Positions 17,484 to 25,818 are shown, numbered from the stretch's first letter. The stretch is DNA of 64,000 nt from an uncultured Eubacterium sp. (GCA_910577195.1 CAJTLP010000003.1:124001-188000); one strand, 5' to 3'. Translations and numbers: made by a program. The notes: a model not told the origin generated them from the sequence alone.

Positions 17484-17900
17484 ATGATTAAACTTATCAT
17501 AGGCAATAAGGGTGCAGGTAAAACAAAAAGATTAATTGATCAGGTTAATACCTGTGTTGAAAGCTCTGACGGAAATGTTGTATGCATTGAGAAAGAGCCT
17601 AAGCTTACATATGATGTTTCTTCAAAAGCTCGTTTGCTTGAGACTGAAACATATCTTATCAACGGCCACAAAGCATTTTACGGTTTCCTTGCAGGTATCT
17701 GTGCAGGCAACTATGATGTAACAGATGTACTTGTTGATGCAACATTCAAGATTGTCGGCAGAGAGTATGAAAAGCTTCCTCAGTTCTTTGAGATGCTTTC
17801 ACAGCTTTCTGAAGCTACAGATGTAAACTTCTATTTCACAATCAGCTGTGATAAAGAAGATTTACCTGTTGAAATCTTTGATTATTGCGAAGAAATGTAA
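17484..17900 (+). CDS. Small P-loop protein (138 aa), unknown
   Basis: The protein opens with a Walker A motif (I-I-G-N-K-G-A-G-K-T-K, residues about 5-15) and has a hydrophobic strand ending in acidic residues near DVLVDATF (about 83-90), a possible Walker B. It is far shorter than thymidine kinase or helicase families and lacks a base-specificity motif. I recall comparable unnamed clostridial proteins but no known function. A GGAGG site precedes the ATG by eight bases, and a terminator follows. It lies 38 bases after pgi and is probably transcribed with it, though nothing links it to glycolysis. Confidence 0.8.
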   Translation: MIKLIIGNKGAGKTKRLIDQVNTCVESSDGNVVCIEKEPKLTYDVSSKARLLETETYLINGHKAFYGFLAGICAGNYDVTDVLVDATFKIVGREYEKLPQFFEMLSQLSEATDVNFYFTISCDKEDLPVEIFDYCEEM

Positions 17901-17913
17901 TTGAATAAAAAGA

Positions 17914-17940
17914 AAGCCGTTGATTTTCAACGGCTTATTT
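17914..17940 (+). terminator. Intrinsic terminator after the P-loop gene
   Basis: AAGCCGTTGA pairs with TCAACGGCTT around a TT loop, followed by ATTTTTAT. It closes the pgi transcript before the yceD promoter. Confidence 0.8.
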
Positions 17941-17977
17941 TTATGCTCTTATCTTTATTAAAATTTGAAAATATCTA

Positions 17978-18006
17978 TTGACAAAGAGCGTCCTTATATA
18001 TATAAT
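17978..18006 (+). promoter_or_regulatory. Perfect-consensus sigma-A promoter of yceD-rpmF
   Basis: TTGACA at 17978-17983 and TATAAT at 18001-18006 are separated by exactly 17 bases. Both hexamers match consensus fully, as expected for a strongly expressed ribosomal protein transcript. Confidence 0.85.
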
Positions 18007-18016
18007 ACTAAGGTGC

Positions 18017-18034
18017 AAGTGCGAGTAAGCACTT
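18017..18034 (+). other. 5' leader stem-loop before yceD
   Basis: AAGTGC at 18017-18022 pairs with GCACTT at 18029-18034 around GAGTAA. It lies at the expected 5' end of the yceD-rpmF mRNA and may stabilise it; no ligand-binding motif is recognised. Confidence 0.45.
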
Positions 18035-18048
18035 TATGGAGTGGTTTA

Positions 18049-18549
18049 ATGAAAATTGACCTTACGAACTTATTCAATGGCAGTAAAAACGAAATCTCTG
18101 TCAATCATTCATTTGATATGAGTGATTTGATTTACAGCTCATACACACCGATTAAGGATGCTGTTACTGTAAAAGGAAAGCTTTTTTCAAAAGCAGATGT
18201 TGTTTATCTTGATATAAACATAGCTTTTGCTTTTAATGGCTTTTGTGACAGATGTGCTGAGGAGATTGTAAAGGATTTTTCTTTCAGCGTTAAGAAGATT
18301 GTTGTTGAAGAGTTGCAGAATGAAAACGATGACGATGATTATATCGTTGTTAAAAACAGAGTTCTTGATTTGCAGGAGCTTGTGAATGAAGAGGTTTCGC
18401 TGAATTTACCGACAAAAATTCTTTGCAATGATGATTGCAAGGGGCTTTGTCCTCAATGCGGAGCGAATCTTAATGTCAGTAAATGTGATTGTAAAAAGGA
18501 TGTAGATCCGAGACTTTCCGCTCTTTTACAATTACTTGATGAAGAATAA
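18049..18549 (+). CDS. yceD: YceD/DUF177 family protein
   Basis: This 166-residue protein of the DUF177 family is linked in bacteria and plastids to 23S rRNA accumulation. Family features include the central F-C-D-R-C motif (about residue 69, FNGFCDRCAEEI) and the C-terminal cysteine cluster CNDDCKGLCPQCG, followed by C-D-C, then the DPRLSALLQLL end. The cysteines may bind a metal. The start at ATG 18049 has GGAGTGG before it. The longer frame upstream crosses the promoter and is not translated. rpmF follows 34 bases later; yceD-rpmF is a classic conserved pair. Confidence 0.92.
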   Translation: MKIDLTNLFNGSKNEISVNHSFDMSDLIYSSYTPIKDAVTVKGKLFSKADVVYLDINIAFAFNGFCDRCAEEIVKDFSFSVKKIVVEELQNENDDDDYIVVKNRVLDLQELVNEEVSLNLPTKILCNDDCKGLCPQCGANLNVSKCDCKKDVDPRLSALLQLLDEE

Positions 18550-18583
18550 TAAAATGCTTTTAATATAAAAGGAGGCACTTAAA

Positions 18584-18769
18584 ATGGCAGTACCAGCAAG
18601 AAAAACATCAAAGGCAAGAAAGAATAAGAGACGTTCAAGTGTTTGGAAGATGGATGCTCCTACACTCGTAAAATGCTCTAACTGCGGTGGCTATACAGTA
18701 TCACACAAGGTTTGTAAGAACTGTGGCTACTATGATGGCAAAGAAGTTATCAACAAGGAAGAAGCATAA
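18584..18769 (+). CDS. rpmF: 50S ribosomal protein L32
   Basis: This 61-residue protein starts AVPARKTSKARKNKRRS, the typical basic N-terminus of L32. It then carries a zinc ribbon with C-S-N-C and C-K-N-C pairs, the Cys-containing (zinc) form. AAAGGAGG stands before the ATG. It is transcribed with yceD and closed by a terminator. Confidence 0.97.
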   Translation: MAVPARKTSKARKNKRRSSVWKMDAPTLVKCSNCGGYTVSHKVCKNCGYYDGKEVINKEEA

Positions 18770-18786
18770 TTTTATTACAATTTGTG

Positions 18787-18812
18787 GACGGACAGATTTG
18801 TCCGTCTTTCTT
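18787..18812 (+). terminator. Intrinsic terminator after rpmF
   Basis: GACGGACA pairs with TGTCCGTC around GATT, followed by TTTCTTGTT. It separates rpmF from der; the T tract is imperfect. Confidence 0.75.
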
Positions 18813-18856
18813 GTTATTGAAGCAAAATATTTTAACGTTTTATTAGGAGGCAGATT

Positions 18857-20185
18857 ATGGCAAAGTCTGTTGTTGCAATTGTCGGCAGACCTAATGTGGG
18901 TAAGTCGACGCTTTTTAACAAGTTAATAGGCAGCAGATTATCTATTGTTGATGATACTCCGGGTGTAACACGTGACAGAATTTACGGTGACTGTGAGTGG
19001 CTTAACAATAAATTTCTGCTTGTTGATACCGGTGGTATCGAGCCTAATACAAATGATATCATTCTCAGTCAGATGCGCACACAGGCAGAGATTGCAATTG
19101 AAACAGCTGATGTAATCATCCTTGTTACCAATCTCCGTGACGGAGTTGTTGCAAGTGATTACGAGGTTGCATCAATGCTTCAGAAAAGCGGTAAGCCGAT
19201 TATTCTTTGTGTAAATAAGTGCGACAGTATCGGTGCACCTGACCCTGAGTTTTACGAATTCTATAATCTCGGTATGGGTGATCCGATTGCTGTTTCTGCT
19301 ACACATGGTCACGGAACAGGTGATTTACTTGATGAGGTTATCAAGTTTCTTCCTGAACAGACTGAGGAGGAAGATGATGATGAAATCATCAATGTTGCAA
19401 TTATCGGAAAGCCGAATGTGGGTAAATCATCACTTGTCAATAAAATCAGTGGTGCAAACAGAGCAATCGTTTCTGACATTGCAGGCACTACGCGTGACAC
19501 TACGGATACATTTGTTGAAAATCAATATGGCAAATTCAATTTTATTGATACTGCTGGTTTAAGGCGTAAAAGCAAGGTGAATGATGCAATTGAAAAATTC
19601 AGCATTATCCGTGCAAGAATGGCTGTTGAGCGTGCAAATGTTTGTGTGATTATGATTGACGCTGTTGAAGGCTTTACCGAGCAGGATTCCAAGGTTGCAG
19701 GCATAGCACTTGAACAGGGCAAGGCTTGTATCATTGCAGTTAATAAGTGGGACGCTGTTGAAAAGGACGGCAACACTATGAACGAATATCGCAAGAAACT
19801 TGAAAATGATTTTTCATTTATGAGCTATGCACCGATTATGTTCATTTCTGCAAAAACAGGTCAGAGAATTGAACGTCTTTATGAAATGATTTCATTCGTT
19901 CATTCTCAGAATTCAATGCGTATCTCAACCGGTAAATTGAACGAGGTGCTTGCAGGTGCAACAGCACGTGTGCAGCCGCCTACAGATAAAGGCAAGAGAC
20001 TTAAAATTTATTATATGACGCAGGCATCAACCCGTCCACCGACATTTGTTTTTTTCGTAAATAATTCAGAACTCTTCCACTTTTCTTATCAAAGGTATCT
20101 TGAAAATCAAATCAGAGAGGTATTTGGTCTTGACGGTACTCCTGTACGCTTTATTATCCGTGAAAGGGGAGAGGGTAAAAAATAA
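18857..20185 (+). CDS. der: Ribosome biogenesis GTPase Der (EngA)
   Basis: This double GTPase needed for 50S assembly has two tandem G domains. The first has G1 GRPNVGKSTLFN (about residue 9), G3 DTGG and G4 NKCD. The second has G1 GKPNVGKSSLVN (about 183), G3 DTAGLRRKSK and G4 NKWD. A C-terminal KH-like domain (about 350-442) follows, with RPPTFVFFVN. The length of 442 residues is normal. AGGAGG stands before the ATG. The stop overlaps the plsY start by one base (TAATG), the common der-plsY coupling. Confidence 0.97.
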   Translation: MAKSVVAIVGRPNVGKSTLFNKLIGSRLSIVDDTPGVTRDRIYGDCEWLNNKFLLVDTGGIEPNTNDIILSQMRTQAEIAIETADVIILVTNLRDGVVASDYEVASMLQKSGKPIILCVNKCDSIGAPDPEFYEFYNLGMGDPIAVSATHGHGTGDLLDEVIKFLPEQTEEEDDDEIINVAIIGKPNVGKSSLVNKISGANRAIVSDIAGTTRDTTDTFVENQYGKFNFIDTAGLRRKSKVNDAIEKFSIIRARMAVERANVCVIMIDAVEGFTEQDSKVAGIALEQGKACIIAVNKWDAVEKDGNTMNEYRKKLENDFSFMSYAPIMFISAKTGQRIERLYEMISFVHSQNSMRISTGKLNEVLAGATARVQPPTDKGKRLKIYYMTQASTRPPTFVFFVNNSELFHFSYQRYLENQIREVFGLDGTPVRFIIRERGEGKK

Positions 20186-20853
20186 TGACGATTATAGCAT
20201 GTATTTTTATAGCTGTATTATCCTATTTGTTTGGCAGCTTAAATTTCGGTGTTATTCTATCAAATAAACTAAAAAAAGACGATGTAAGGAATCATGGCAG
20301 CGGTAATGCAGGCACAACAAATATGCTCAGAAATTATGGTAAGGGTGTTGCTGTTCTGACTATCCTGGGCGATATGCTTAAGGTATTTGCCGCAATATAT
20401 ATAGCAAAGCTGATTTACAGCTATGTACCTATGCCTCTGAATGAACTCGGAAATAATATAATCAGTACATCTGATATGGATATGCTGATAAAATCCTTTG
20501 CAGGCTTTTTCTGTGTACTTGGTCATATTTTCCCTTGTTATTTTAAATTCAAGGGCGGTAAGGGCGTAGCGACCTCAGGCGGTATGGTTTTTGCAATTGA
20601 TTGGCGGATTGCATTAATTCTGCTTGCTGTGTTTTTTGTTGTCGTTTTAATTACAAGATACGTTTCGCTCGGCAGTATCGTAATGGCAGTTCTTTATCCG
20701 GTGTTTATCTTTATATTCTACAAAAGTATTATATTAACAGTGATTGCTGTAATTTTTACACTTATTGTAGTGATTGCTCACAGAGAAAATATAAAAAAAC
20801 TTATTCATCATACAGAAAGTAAAATAAGCTTCAAGTCTAAAAAGAAAAATTAA
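20185..20853 (+). CDS. plsY: Glycerol-3-phosphate acyltransferase PlsY
   Basis: This integral membrane enzyme transfers an acyl group from acyl phosphate to glycerol-3-phosphate, the first step of phospholipid synthesis. It has five or six hydrophobic segments and the three conserved loops: GSGNAGTTNMLRNYG (about residue 37), KFKGGKGVATSGG (about 121), and the C-terminal V-I-A-H-R-E-N motif. The length of 222 residues is close to the usual 200-215. It is coupled to der by a one-base overlap. It works with PlsX and, in this window, feeds the same lipid pathway as pgsA at 25815. Confidence 0.96.
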   Translation: MTIIACIFIAVLSYLFGSLNFGVILSNKLKKDDVRNHGSGNAGTTNMLRNYGKGVAVLTILGDMLKVFAAIYIAKLIYSYVPMPLNELGNNIISTSDMDMLIKSFAGFFCVLGHIFPCYFKFKGGKGVATSGGMVFAIDWRIALILLAVFFVVVLITRYVSLGSIVMAVLYPVFIFIFYKSIILTVIAVIFTLIVVIAHRENIKKLIHHTESKISFKSKKKN

Positions 20854-20966
20854 TAGAGTAAAACAGGATGCAAACAAAGCATATAAAAAGGAGCTATATC
20901 AAGTGCTGTTGCAGTTCTGCCTTGAGGATAGTCTATACAAGCATTAGTAAATTCAGAAGGTTTATG

Positions 20967-21322
20967 ATGAAATATAATGTTATTGAAAAAATTTTATTAC
21001 TTATAATGCTATACTCTGATATATTTTATTTGAAATACAAGTGGATTTATGATGGCGTTTTTGTATGCAAAAGAAATCCAAATAAGTATTTTCAACCGAT
21101 TTTATATAGATTATATGGATTCAAAAAAACAAAATTGAATTAGGTTTGTTTATTTTAGAAACCTATTCTCATCTCATTACTATAATAGTTTTAATTGAAA
21201 CTATTATATGTTGTATTTTTAATACATCATTTTTTAAACCAATTGTATTATTTTCTTTTTGGTTAATTAGTGGTATATTTGTAATAATTTATTTAATTAT
21301 TAATTCCATCAAAAAGAAATAA
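20967..21322 (+). pseudogene. Small membrane protein gene split by a frameshift
   Basis: An open frame starting at ATG 20967 (AGAAGG ribosome site at 20955-20960) runs to a TAG at 21141-21143. The frame one base back stays open from 21110 and continues as strongly hydrophobic sequence to TAA 21320-21322, but has no start or ribosome site of its own. The two can be joined across an A7 run at about 21123-21129 by one added A, giving a protein of about 118 residues with an N-terminal hydrophobic helix and two C-terminal membrane segments. Either this is a one-base deletion, a sequencing error, or slippage on A7. No family is recognised. Base composition is AT-richer than the neighbours, which hints at transfer or decay. 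Confidence 0.6.
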
Positions 21323-21350
21323 AAACATAGAAATAGTTCATTGAACATAC

Positions 21351-21384
21351 AGGAGCTGTCTCACTTCCGTGAGACAGCTCCTTT
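21351..21384. terminator. Stem-loop between the broken gene and the DUF1848 gene
   Basis: AGGAGCTGTCTCAC pairs perfectly with GTGAGACAGCTCCT around TTCC. The T tracts on both sides are short (CCTTTC), so it may be a bidirectional terminator of moderate strength. The DUF1848 gene converges on it. Confidence 0.65.
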
Positions 21385-21394
21385 CAGCTATGTC

Positions 21395-22318
21395 TTAAAA
21401 ATTCAGTTGTAAATCCACCCAGCTTTCCTGTTCAGCCGTTTTAATTTCATCTTCAGGTTGAATATTTCCAATCAGAAGCGGTGAATTCGGATTATGCAGC
21501 TTTGCATTTCTGATAACCGCATCTTTATTTGTATTTGCGTAACAATATCTGCAAAAATGCCTGCAGGTATCATATGCACCTATGTCATTACCAAAGAAAC
21601 AGGCACATTCCTTACGCTGACCTTTTTTCTTCGGCATATTTAATTTGGTATGCAGTGCAGTTTCATACACAGTCTGCGTTAAACAGCCGTCACAGTCAAT
21701 ACCATATTGTTTCAGCTCATCACCCTCTGCACAGGCTTTTATTGTGATACCATACTTTTTTCCGATATCGGCAAAGGCTTTGCCGATTGTCAATCGTTCT
21801 TCCTTGCTTACCATTCTGCCCAGTGGGAAATTTGTTATAACCTTTTTATATAAATCAATAAAGCTGATAATACAGGTATGCGTATAGCCTGAAAGTTCTT
21901 TTGCCATTGATTCAAAGGCATTAAGATGAAAGTCAATTGAATACTTTTCTGTTATGAATATCGGATCATATCTCCAGCCAATGCTGTCAATTCCGACAGC
22001 TTCAGACAGCCTTTTTAAATCCTGAATCACTTTTCTTTTATCAGGAACATTGGGCTCAATCTCCTTTCCGTAAGGTGTTATTGTAACAAACCAATATTGT
22101 CCGAACGGCTTGAGAACATCCATATGCTCCAGCATAGGCGCAGGATTTTTCGTGCAGAAAGCGATCAGGTCAACAACATCAGGATTTATGATATATTTTG
22201 TAACTAATGAAGGCTTATAGGGATTACGCACCATAACATAGCCTTCTTTTATTCTGTTGATAAACCATTCTGCATAAAAAGCAGGGATATCCGTTCTCAT
22301 TCCTGTCTGTAAAATCAT
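21395..22318 (-). CDS. DUF1848 protein with C-terminal Cys cluster
   Basis: This 307-residue protein opens with TGMRTDIPAFYAEWFINR and V-R-N-P-Y-K-P, marks of the DUF1848 family. The middle has IGWRYDPIFIT, where a TIM-like barrel strand is likely. Near the C-terminus several cysteines cluster: C-D-G-C (about residue 213), then E-C-A-C, and D-T-C-R-H-F-C-R-Y-C-Y-A (about 263). The last contains CxxxCxxC, the spacing used by radical-SAM enzymes, but placed near the C-terminus instead of the N-terminus. An iron-sulfur protein distantly like spore photoproduct lyase is possible. The gene is isolated between terminators, so context gives no function. Confidence 0.85.
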   Translation of the reverse strand: MILQTGMRTDIPAFYAEWFINRIKEGYVMVRNPYKPSLVTKYIINPDVVDLIAFCTKNPAPMLEHMDVLKPFGQYWFVTITPYGKEIEPNVPDKRKVIQDLKRLSEAVGIDSIGWRYDPIFITEKYSIDFHLNAFESMAKELSGYTHTCIISFIDLYKKVITNFPLGRMVSKEERLTIGKAFADIGKKYGITIKACAEGDELKQYGIDCDGCLTQTVYETALHTKLNMPKKKGQRKECACFFGNDIGAYDTCRHFCRYCYANTNKDAVIRNAKLHNPNSPLLIGNIQPEDEIKTAEQESWVDLQLNF

Positions 22319-22357
22319 AATGAACCTCTGATTATTAATGTTATTAAAAATACCGGC

Positions 22358-22388
22358 AAAAAAATAAGCACCGAAAAATCGGTGCTGT
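22358..22388 (-). terminator. Intrinsic terminator of rpmB
   Basis: On the minus strand AGCACCGA pairs with TCGGTGCT around TTTT and is followed by TATTTTTTTG. Confidence 0.85.
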
Positions 22389-22403
22389 TTTTATGCGAAA
22401 TAA

Positions 22404-22589
22404 TTATGCTCTTTCAACCTTACCTGAGCGAAGGCATCTTGTGCATACATTAACTCTTTTAGGAGAGCCGTTTACAATAGCCTTTACTTTTTTAATGTTT
22501 GGTTTCCTGGTTCTGTTTGATCTTCTGTGTGAGTGAGAAACCTTGATGCCGAAAGATACGTCTTTTCCGCAGTATTCACATTTTGCCAT
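22404..22589 (-). CDS. rpmB: 50S ribosomal protein L28
   Basis: This 61-residue protein starts MAKCEYCGKDVSFG and has SHSHRRSNRTRKPN, both typical of L28. A second C-x-x-C (C-T-R-C) near the end makes it the zinc-binding form. ATG 22589 has AAGGAGGT eight bases upstream, so the longer in-frame extension to 22634 is rejected. In Bacillus rpmB is next to spoVM; here it is about 14 kb away. It is a single gene between its own promoter and terminator. Confidence 0.96.
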   Translation of the reverse strand: MAKCEYCGKDVSFGIKVSHSHRRSNRTRKPNIKKVKAIVNGSPKRVNVCTRCLRSGKVERA

Positions 22590-22624
22590 TTGCGAACACC
22601 TCCTTAAATATTTAGAACGTTGGT

Positions 22625-22653
22625 ATAATATCACAACTGATTGAAAAAAGCAA
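22625..22653 (-). promoter_or_regulatory. Sigma-A promoter of rpmB
   Basis: On the minus strand TTGCTT (22653-22648) and TATTAT (22630-22625) are 17 bases apart, about 36 bases before the rpmB start. Confidence 0.55.
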
Positions 22654-22712
22654 GTGTTTTTTTATCCTTTTTTTCAAAAAGCCTCAAAATTTACTCTTTT
22701 TAGTATAAGTTA

Positions 22713-22741
22713 TTGATTTTAAATACAATATTTAGTATAAT
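22713..22741 (+). promoter_or_regulatory. Sigma-A promoter of recA
   Basis: TTGATT at 22713-22718 and TATAAT at 22736-22741 are 17 bases apart. No GAAC-N4-GTTC type LexA site is visible in the gap. Confidence 0.65.
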
Positions 22742-22770
22742 ATAAGCAATGATTTTTAGGAGGAAAATGA

Positions 22771-23901
22771 ATGGCTTCAGATAAAAAAGCGGCTCTTGAA
22801 TCCGCAATGAAACAGATAGAAAAGAAATATGGTGCCGGCGCAGTTATGCGTCTCGGTGAAAATTCAAGCCTTAAGGTTGATGCTATTTCAACCGGCTCAC
22901 TTACACTGGATATAGCAACAGGTATCGGCGGACTTCCAAAGGGAAGGATTGTTGAAATCTACGGACCTGAATCAAGCGGTAAAACAACTCTTGCACTTCA
23001 CTGTATTGCAGAGGCACAGAAAGCAGGGGGCGAGGCTGCATTCGTCGATGCTGAGCACGCACTTGATCCTGTTTATGCTGCTAATCTCGGCGTAGATGTG
23101 GATTCACTCCTTGTTGCTCAGCCTGATTACGGTGAGCAGGCACTTGAAATTACAGAGCAGCTTGTAAGCAGCGGTGCTGTGGATATCATCGTCGTTGACT
23201 CCGTTGCAGCACTTGTACCTAAGAGCGAAATCGAAGGCGATATGGGTGACAGCCACGTTGGTCAGCACGCACGTCTTATGTCTCAGGCTCTTCGTAAGCT
23301 TGCAGGTACTGTTAATAAGACAAACTGTATTATTATATTCATCAACCAGCTTCGTGAGAAGATTGGTGTTATTTACGGTAATCCGGAGGTAACAACAGGC
23401 GGTAGAGCACTGAAGTTCTATTCTTCCATAAGAATTGATGTAAGAAAGGCTGAACAGCTTAAGAACGGCACTGAGATTTTAGGCTCTCGTACTAAGGTTA
23501 AAATTGTTAAGAATAAGGTTGCTCCGCCTTTCAAATCAGCTGAGTTTGACATTATGTACGGCACAGGAATCAGCAAGGACGGTGAAATCCTTGATATGGC
23601 TGTTGAGTATGATATTATACATAAAGGCGGCTCCTGGTTCTCATATGGTGACCAAAGGCTTGGTCAGGGACGTGATAATGTCAAGGCAATGATTAAGAAT
23701 GATCCTGACTTTGCTGCTGAGCTTGAAGCGAAAATCAAAGAAAAGATGAAGGAAATTCAGGAAACCTCTAAGCAGAAGTACAGACCAAAGGCTGCGCCAA
23801 TGGCAAAGACAGATGCGGATGAAACACCGGCTCCTGCTAAAACAACACGTGCAGCTGCAAGAGCAAAGCTTGACATTGCTGTTGAGGACGACGAGGATTA
23901 A
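22771..23901 (+). CDS. recA: Recombinase RecA
   Basis: RecA is the strand-exchange ATPase and SOS co-protease. The Walker A motif GPESSGKTTL lies at about residue 66, Walker B at about 140 (VDIIVVDSVAAL), and the DNA-binding loop-1 region includes SEIEGDMGDSHVG. The CTD continues past residue 330 into an acidic and Ala/Lys-rich tail (AVEDDED). The length of 376 residues is at the long end of the usual 340-380. AGGAGG precedes the ATG. Its TAA overlaps the recX start by one base. Confidence 0.98.
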   Translation: MASDKKAALESAMKQIEKKYGAGAVMRLGENSSLKVDAISTGSLTLDIATGIGGLPKGRIVEIYGPESSGKTTLALHCIAEAQKAGGEAAFVDAEHALDPVYAANLGVDVDSLLVAQPDYGEQALEITEQLVSSGAVDIIVVDSVAALVPKSEIEGDMGDSHVGQHARLMSQALRKLAGTVNKTNCIIIFINQLREKIGVIYGNPEVTTGGRALKFYSSIRIDVRKAEQLKNGTEILGSRTKVKIVKNKVAPPFKSAEFDIMYGTGISKDGEILDMAVEYDIIHKGGSWFSYGDQRLGQGRDNVKAMIKNDPDFAAELEAKIKEKMKEIQETSKQKYRPKAAPMAKTDADETPAPAKTTRAAARAKLDIAVEDDED

Positions 23902-24509
23902 TGATTATTAAGCACCAGAGGGGGAGGGGAAACAAGGTTCACCTTCTCCTTGATGATGAATATGTAATTACAACGGATATTAATTTCTGGCTTGATCATT
24001 ATATTGCTGACGGCACGGAGATTGATGAAGAGCAGTGGCAGGAACTTGTTGAGGGAATCAATTATAAGAAAGCGCTCAACAAGTGTGCCGATTTGCTGTC
24101 AAGGCGTGAGCATTCCGTTAAAGAGCTCAGGACAAAACTGCTGAGAACGGTTGACGAAGTCAGTGCTGATAAAGCAATCAACAGATATCTTGAGGCTGGC
24201 TATCTTGATGACGAGCATTTTTGCGAAAGTCTTGTAGAGTATCTGTTCAATGTAAAAAAATATTCCACTGCCCATGTTAGGCAGGAATGCTATAAACGCG
24301 GTGTTGACAGCGATATTATAAGACGTGTTATCAATGATTTTGAAATAGATAATACGGATACAATTGTTGAGCTGATTACTAAAAAATATGCTTCAAAGCT
24401 GGAACAGGAAAATGGTAAAGAAAAGGTAATTGCGGCCTTGCAGAGAAAAGGCTTTTCCTATTCAGATATTAAATCAGCATTTTACAGGTTAGAGGAAGAT
24501 GAATTTTAA
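23901..24509 (+). CDS. recX: Regulatory protein RecX
   Basis: RecX modulates RecA filaments. The 202-residue protein has the family's three-helix repeats. The central repeat shows LLSRREHSVKELRTKLL, then YLEAGYLDDEHFCESLV, and later VRQECYKRGVDSDIIRRVI and a third repeat ending FSYSDIKSAF. It is coupled to recA by a one-base overlap, the classic arrangement, and its last 11 bases overlap rimO. Confidence 0.93.
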   Translation: MIIKHQRGRGNKVHLLLDDEYVITTDINFWLDHYIADGTEIDEEQWQELVEGINYKKALNKCADLLSRREHSVKELRTKLLRTVDEVSADKAINRYLEAGYLDDEHFCESLVEYLFNVKKYSTAHVRQECYKRGVDSDIIRRVINDFEIDNTDTIVELITKKYASKLEQENGKEKVIAALQRKGFSYSDIKSAFYRLEEDEF

Positions 24510-25818
24510 AGTAGGAATGATATCACTCGGCTGTCCGAAAAATCAGGTTGACGGCGAGGTTATGCTTGAAAAACTGAATAAAAGCGGTTTTGATATTGCA
24601 CAGTCCATTGAAGACAGTGATGTTATGATAATTAACACCTGCGGATTTATTGAGGATGCTAAGCGTGAAGCGATTGAAACCATTCTTGAAGTGGCTGAAT
24701 ATAAAAAGGCAGGGCTTATTTCTGCAATTGTTGTAACAGGCTGTCTTGCGGAAAGATATCAGGATGAAATTTTAAAGGAAATTCCTGAGGTTGATTCCGT
24801 TATCGGTATCGGAGCTGACAGGGATATTGTAAAGGTTTGCCAGAAGGCTCTGATCGGCGTTCAGACGAGTTTTTATCCTGATAAGAAATATCTTCTGCTT
24901 GAGGGTGACAGAATGCTTTCCACACCGCCTCACTGGGCTTATTTGAAAATCAGTGACGGCTGTGATAACAAATGCTCCTATTGTGCAATACCTGGAATAC
25001 GCGGCGGTTATATTGAGCGTGATATGGAAAGCATTATTGCTGAGGCAAATAAGCTTGCGGCATCAGGTGTTAAGGAGCTTATTATAATCGCACAGGATAC
25101 TACAAAATACGGTCTGAAACTCTATGGCGAATATAAGCTTGCTGAGCTTTTGAAAGAGCTTGTTAAGATTGACGGCATTGAATGGATCAGATTATTTTAT
25201 TGCTATCCTGACAGAGTAACGGATGAGCTGATTGACGTTATAGCAAGTGAGGAAAAGGTTTGCTCTTATATTGATATTCCTCTTCAGCACTGCAATAATG
25301 ACATACTCAAGTCAATGAACAGATACGGTTCATACGACAGTCTCAAAAATCTTTTGACTAAGATGAAAACGAAAATCCCTAATCTTTCCCTGCGTACTAC
25401 CTTTATGGTCGGCTTTCCCGGTGAAACTGAGGAACAGTTTGAAGAGCTGTGCCGTTTTGTTAAAGACATTGAATTTGATAAAATGGGCTGCTTTACTTTC
25501 TCCCCTGAGGAGGATACACCTGCCTTTGACTTTGACAATCAGATTGATGAGGACATAAAAAAACGACGCGCAGAGGTACTGATGGATATTCAGTATTCAA
25601 TTACCGAAAACGCGAATAAAAAGCGTATAGGAAATATTTATAAGGTTGTCGTTGATGAAAAGGACGGCGACAAATATATCGGGAGATCCTATCTTGATTC
25701 ACCTGAGATTGACAGCGGTATCATTATCACATCAGAACGTGCCCTTTTCTCAGGAGAATTTATTAACGTAAAAATTACTGACTATGACGGATATGATCTT
25801 ATAGGAGTGGAAATATGA
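24499..25818 (+). CDS. rimO: Ribosomal protein S12 methylthiotransferase RimO
   Basis: This MiaB-family radical-SAM enzyme adds a methylthio group to an Asp of ribosomal protein S12. The N-terminal domain starts VGMISLGCPKNQVDGE, the G-C-P-K-N segment that marks RimO. NTCGFI and TGCLAERY carry further cluster cysteines. The radical SAM motif is C-D-N-K-C-S-Y-C followed by AIPGIRG. A TRAM domain occupies the last 65 residues. The length of 439 residues is normal. It overlaps recX by 11 bases and pgsA by four. Confidence 0.95.
   Translation: MNFKVGMISLGCPKNQVDGEVMLEKLNKSGFDIAQSIEDSDVMIINTCGFIEDAKREAIETILEVAEYKKAGLISAIVVTGCLAERYQDEILKEIPEVDSVIGIGADRDIVKVCQKALIGVQTSFYPDKKYLLLEGDRMLSTPPHWAYLKISDGCDNKCSYCAIPGIRGGYIERDMESIIAEANKLAASGVKELIIIAQDTTKYGLKLYGEYKLAELLKELVKIDGIEWIRLFYCYPDRVTDELIDVIASEEKVCSYIDIPLQHCNNDILKSMNRYGSYDSLKNLLTKMKTKIPNLSLRTTFMVGFPGETEEQFEELCRFVKDIEFDKMGCFTFSPEEDTPAFDFDNQIDEDIKKRRAEVLMDIQYSITENANKKRIGNIYKVVVDEKDGDKYIGRSYLDSPEIDSGIIITSERALFSGEFINVKITDYDGYDLIGVEI

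Noticed and set aside
20868..20966. Upstream extension of the 91-codon frame to ATG 20868
   Set aside because: The Cys-rich start has no spaced ribosome site; AGAAGG fits ATG 20967 instead.
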